DNA of 8,404 bases. It comes from an uncultured Porphyromonadaceae bacterium. GTDB lineage: Bacteria; Bacteroidota; Bacteroidia; Bacteroidales; Muribaculaceae. Under the pieces are notes generated by a model. The model had not been told where the DNA came from. It worked only from the letters and a program-made list of their open reading frames with translations, and searched no databases. The stretch is from contig USNC01000052.1 of the NCBI GenBank assembly GCA_900555915.1, positions 1-8,404 of the forward strand, read 5' to 3'. This document shows positions 6,278 to 8,404 of the stretch, piece after piece (positions within the stretch are counted from its first letter, which is position 1; each line of letters opens with the position of its first letter). The position numbers and the translations under genes are program-made.

Positions 6278-6925
6278 ATGAAAGAATCGATCTGGATATA
6301 TGCCATAGGGTTTCTGGCGCAGGGTTTCTTCTCGGCGCGCATACTGGTGCAGTGGCTTATGTCGGAGCGCGCCGGGCGTGTGCTCTCGCCCACGGTGTTC
6401 TGGGTTCTGAGCATCGCCGGGTCCTATCTGCTCTGCCTCTACGGCTGGATGCGCCATGACTTCGCCATAGTGCTGGGTCAGTGCATATCCTACTATATCT
6501 ATCTATGGAATCTGAACATGAAGGGAGTATGGAAGAAGACGCCGGCAGCCTTGAGATGGATGCTTCTTCTCACCCCGGCGGCGGCCATATGCTTCATGCT
6601 CGGCAATGCAAGCGCGGTGGCCGACAATCTTTTCCGAAACGACGACATACCGCTATGGCTGATCATCTACGGATGCAGCGGCCAGATTCTCTTCACACTT
6701 CGCTTCATCTACCAGTGGTATTACTCCCGCAAGGAGGGCGAGTCGGAACTTCCGGCCGGCTTCTGGATCATCAGTCTGACGGGGTCGCTGCTCATAGTCA
6801 GCTACGCGCTCATACGCCATGATCCGGTGCTGATACTCGGGCAGTCGTTCGGACTTGTATCCTACATCAGAAACCTCGTGATCCTCAGAAGACAACGACA
6901 ACCAAACACCTTCAAGCAACCATGA
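6278..6925 (+). CDS. Tandem double LAB_N-domain membrane protein, candidate lipid-linked sugar flippase
   Basis: A 215-residue membrane protein made of two copies of the LAB_N domain, the domain found at the N-terminus of some lipid A disaccharide synthases (LpxB); no LpxB catalytic part is present. Copy 1 (about 11-79) and copy 2 (about 132-200) align without gaps at an offset of 121, sharing G, Q (15/136), R (21/142), QW (25-26/146-147), P (38/159), FW (41-42/162-163), RHD (59-61/180-182), LGQ (66-68/187-189) and NL (78-79/199-200). Each copy has three hydrophobic helices, joined by one near 93-110. This 3+1+3 layout resembles SWEET transporters, and I recall LAB_N in the same Pfam clan as MtN3/PQ-loop. 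The neighbours suggest lipid-linked sugar handling; flipping is inferred. The frame also allows TTG 6275, but ATG 6278 is preferred. The stop overlaps the next ATG by 4 bases. Confidence 0.85.
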   Translation: MKESIWIYAIGFLAQGFFSARILVQWLMSERAGRVLSPTVFWVLSIAGSYLLCLYGWMRHDFAIVLGQCISYYIYLWNLNMKGVWKKTPAALRWMLLLTPAAAICFMLGNASAVADNLFRNDDIPLWLIIYGCSGQILFTLRFIYQWYYSRKEGESELPAGFWIISLTGSLLIVSYALIRHDPVLILGQSFGLVSYIRNLVILRRQRQPNTFKQP

Positions 6926-8372
6926 AAAAACTTCTTTCAACAATCCTGCTTTTGACACTGGCGGCGGTGTCGGCGGGCACAATGCGGGCGAGCGAGCGCC
7001 ACGCGCGCCTTGAGAACCGCAACGGAGTGAAGCAACTGATATCCGACGGGAAGCCCTGGCTGATACTGGGCGGAGAGTTGGGCAACAGCAGCGCGTCTGC
7101 GCCGCGCGATGTGGCCGCCATATTCCCGAAACTGCGCGACATGGGACTCAACTGCGTGCTTGTGCCGGCATATTGGGACCTTATCGAGCCGGAGGAAGGC
7201 CGGTTTGACTTCACCACCACCGACGCAGTGATGGACGAAGCCGAGCGCAACGACCTCAAGGTAGTGTTCCTATGGTTCGGAGCCTGGAAAAACTCCATGA
7301 GCTGCTACGCCCCGACATGGCTGAAACAAGACTTCAGGAAATATCCGCGCGCACGCACCCGATCGGGAAAACCGCTTGAGATAGCGAGCGCCTTCTCGGA
7401 GAACGTGTTCCGGGCCGACAGCACCGCATTCATCCGCTGGCTGAGCCACACCGCAGAGCGCGACACGCTCGGCACCGTTGTGATGGTTCAGATCGAAAAC
7501 GAGATAGGGATGCTTGAGGAAGCCCGCGACCACAGCGCGCTTGCCGAGAGAGAATATGCGAAGGGGGTGCCCGCGCAACTCACCGCGCATCTTGCACGAC
7601 ACAGGAAGTCGCTCCACCCCGGCATCCGGAAGACCTGGGAGGAGCGCGGCAGCCGCAAAAGCGGGAGCTGGGAGGAGGTGTTCGGCCCGGGCATCTACAC
7701 AGACGAGTATTTCATGGCTTGGAACTACGCGCGATATGTGGAGCGCCTCGCCCGAGCGGCCAGAGAGATCACCGGAGTGCCGCTCTACGTGAACGCTGCG
7801 ATGAACAGCCGCGGACGCAAGCCGGGCGAGTATCCTTCGGCGGGACCGCTGATACATCTGAAAGACATCTGGCATGCGGCAGCGCCCACGCTCGATTTCC
7901 TTTCTCCCGACCTCTACGACCCGGGGTTCAAGGACTGGACGGCAAGTTACGCCACTCCCGACAACACGCTCTTCATACCGGAAATAAAGCGGGCCGAAGA
8001 GAACGCGGCCCAGGCATTCTACGTATTCGGCGAGCACAACGCCATAGGGCTGAGTCCCTTCTCGATAGAGAACTCCACTGACGGAGAGGATTCACGCAAC
8101 GTGAAGGGCTACCGGATTCTGCGGCAACTTATCCCGCTCATAACCCGGCATCAGAAAGCAGCCGGCAAGGATGGAGAGCGGGAGATGAACGGTCTTTATT
8201 TCGACCACGATTCCACTACGCGAGTGCTCCACAGAGACGGGATGAAGATCACCGCGTCGCATTTCTTCACACTGCCGTGGGACCCGCGCGCAAAGGAGTC
8301 CGTGTGGCCCGCAGCGGGCGGCGTGCTCATACGTCTGGCGCCGCGCGAATACATACTTGCAGGGTCGGGGAT
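6922..8372 (+). CDS. GH35 beta-galactosidase-like glycoside hydrolase with DUF5597-type C-terminus, 3' truncated
   Basis: A secreted or periplasmic glycosidase; about 483 residues are present and the rest is cut off by the adapter (last genomic bases AT at 8371-8372). Residues 1 to about 24 form a signal peptide: MKKLL, a leucine-rich core and an AVSAG region. The (beta/alpha)8 domain begins at DGKPWLILGGELGNSSAS and has LVPAYWDLIEPEEG (80-93) and WFGAWKNSMSCYAPTW (118-133). QIENEIG places the likely acid/base at Glu194; FIPEI places the likely nucleophile at Glu354. From about residue 400 the sequence fits DUF5597, as in Cellvibrio japonicus Bgl35A, a xyloglucan beta-galactosidase. Family members are about 550 residues, so perhaps 65 are missing. 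The likely reaction is removal of terminal galactose from a polysaccharide; the polymer is unknown. ATG overlaps the LAB_N stop (ATGA), implying cotranscription and translational coupling. Confidence 0.88.
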
Positions 8373-8404
8373 CTGTCTCTTATACACATCTGACGCTGCC
8401 GACG
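8373..8404 (-). other. Nextera i5/read-1 adapter, reverse complement (library artefact)
   Basis: Synthetic. CTGTCTCTTATACACATCT (8373-8391) is the reverse complement of the Tn5 mosaic end, and GACGCTGCCGACG (8392-8404) is the start of the Nextera read-1 adapter complement. It faces the i7 adapter at the other end in the orientation of a normal tagmentation product. Genomic sequence ends at 8372, and codons of the GH35 frame beyond that are not biological. Confidence 0.98.

Noticed and set aside
7270..8037. 255-codon minus-strand ORF
   Set aside because: It is a shadow of the GC-rich GH35 gene, whose plus-strand frame has clear motifs including ENEIG and IPEI.
8196..8387. Minus-strand ORF beginning MYKRQ
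   Set aside because: Its first codons are the Nextera mosaic end, and the rest is antisense to the GH35 gene.
1..8404. CRISPR array, transposon, defence system or phage genes
   Set aside because: I saw no regularly spaced repeats and no transposase, nuclease or phage-like frames. The only transposon sequence is the synthetic Tn5 mosaic end in the adapters.

Overview
The window is an 8,321-base piece of genomic DNA (52-8372) between two Illumina Nextera adapters: the i7 side at 1-51 and the reverse complement of the i5/read-1 side at 8373-8404. The ends are therefore library junctions. The first base of the first gene's start codon is missing, and the last gene is cut off.

The DNA looks like a GC-rich member of Bacteroidales (Bacteroidota), possibly a gut lineage related to Muribaculaceae. 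The main evidence is two promoters with the Bacteroidota pattern TTTG-N20-TAnnTTTGC. Frequent ATA (Ile) codons, weak Shine-Dalgarno sites and Bacteroidales-type protein families agree. The exact family is an inference.

Layout. (1) 51-3175, plus strand: three overlapping or abutting genes. They encode an SDR-fold nucleotide-sugar epimerase-like protein, a GNGPSL-motif protein resembling MptE/DUF115 or GT42 proteins, and an NhaC-family Na+/H+ antiporter. The first two look like the 3' end of a surface-polysaccharide locus. (2) 3176-3825, no protein gene: a hairpin terminator, a minus-strand tRNA-Pro(GGG) with its own promoter and a leader of about 115 nt, an AT-rich inverted-repeat block, then a divergent plus-strand promoter and a leader of roughly 185 nt containing overlapping inverted repeats. 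(3) 3826-6925, plus strand: an ArnT/PMT-like membrane glycosyltransferase, a soluble ArnC/DPM1-like GT2 enzyme, and a membrane protein with two tandem LAB_N domains. (4) 6922-8372: a secreted GH35 beta-galactosidase-like enzyme whose ATG overlaps the preceding stop codon, truncated by the adapter.

The most interesting unit is region 3. A cytosolic GT2 enzyme would load a sugar on undecaprenyl phosphate and an ArnT-like enzyme would transfer it outside the inner membrane, probably to lipid A or another surface glycan. This resembles the Arn and Flm pathways, but no ArnE/ArnF-like flippase is visible. In that slot is the double-LAB_N protein, with a 3+1+3 helix layout like SWEET sugar transporters, so it is a reasonable candidate for the missing flippase. 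That role is a hypothesis.
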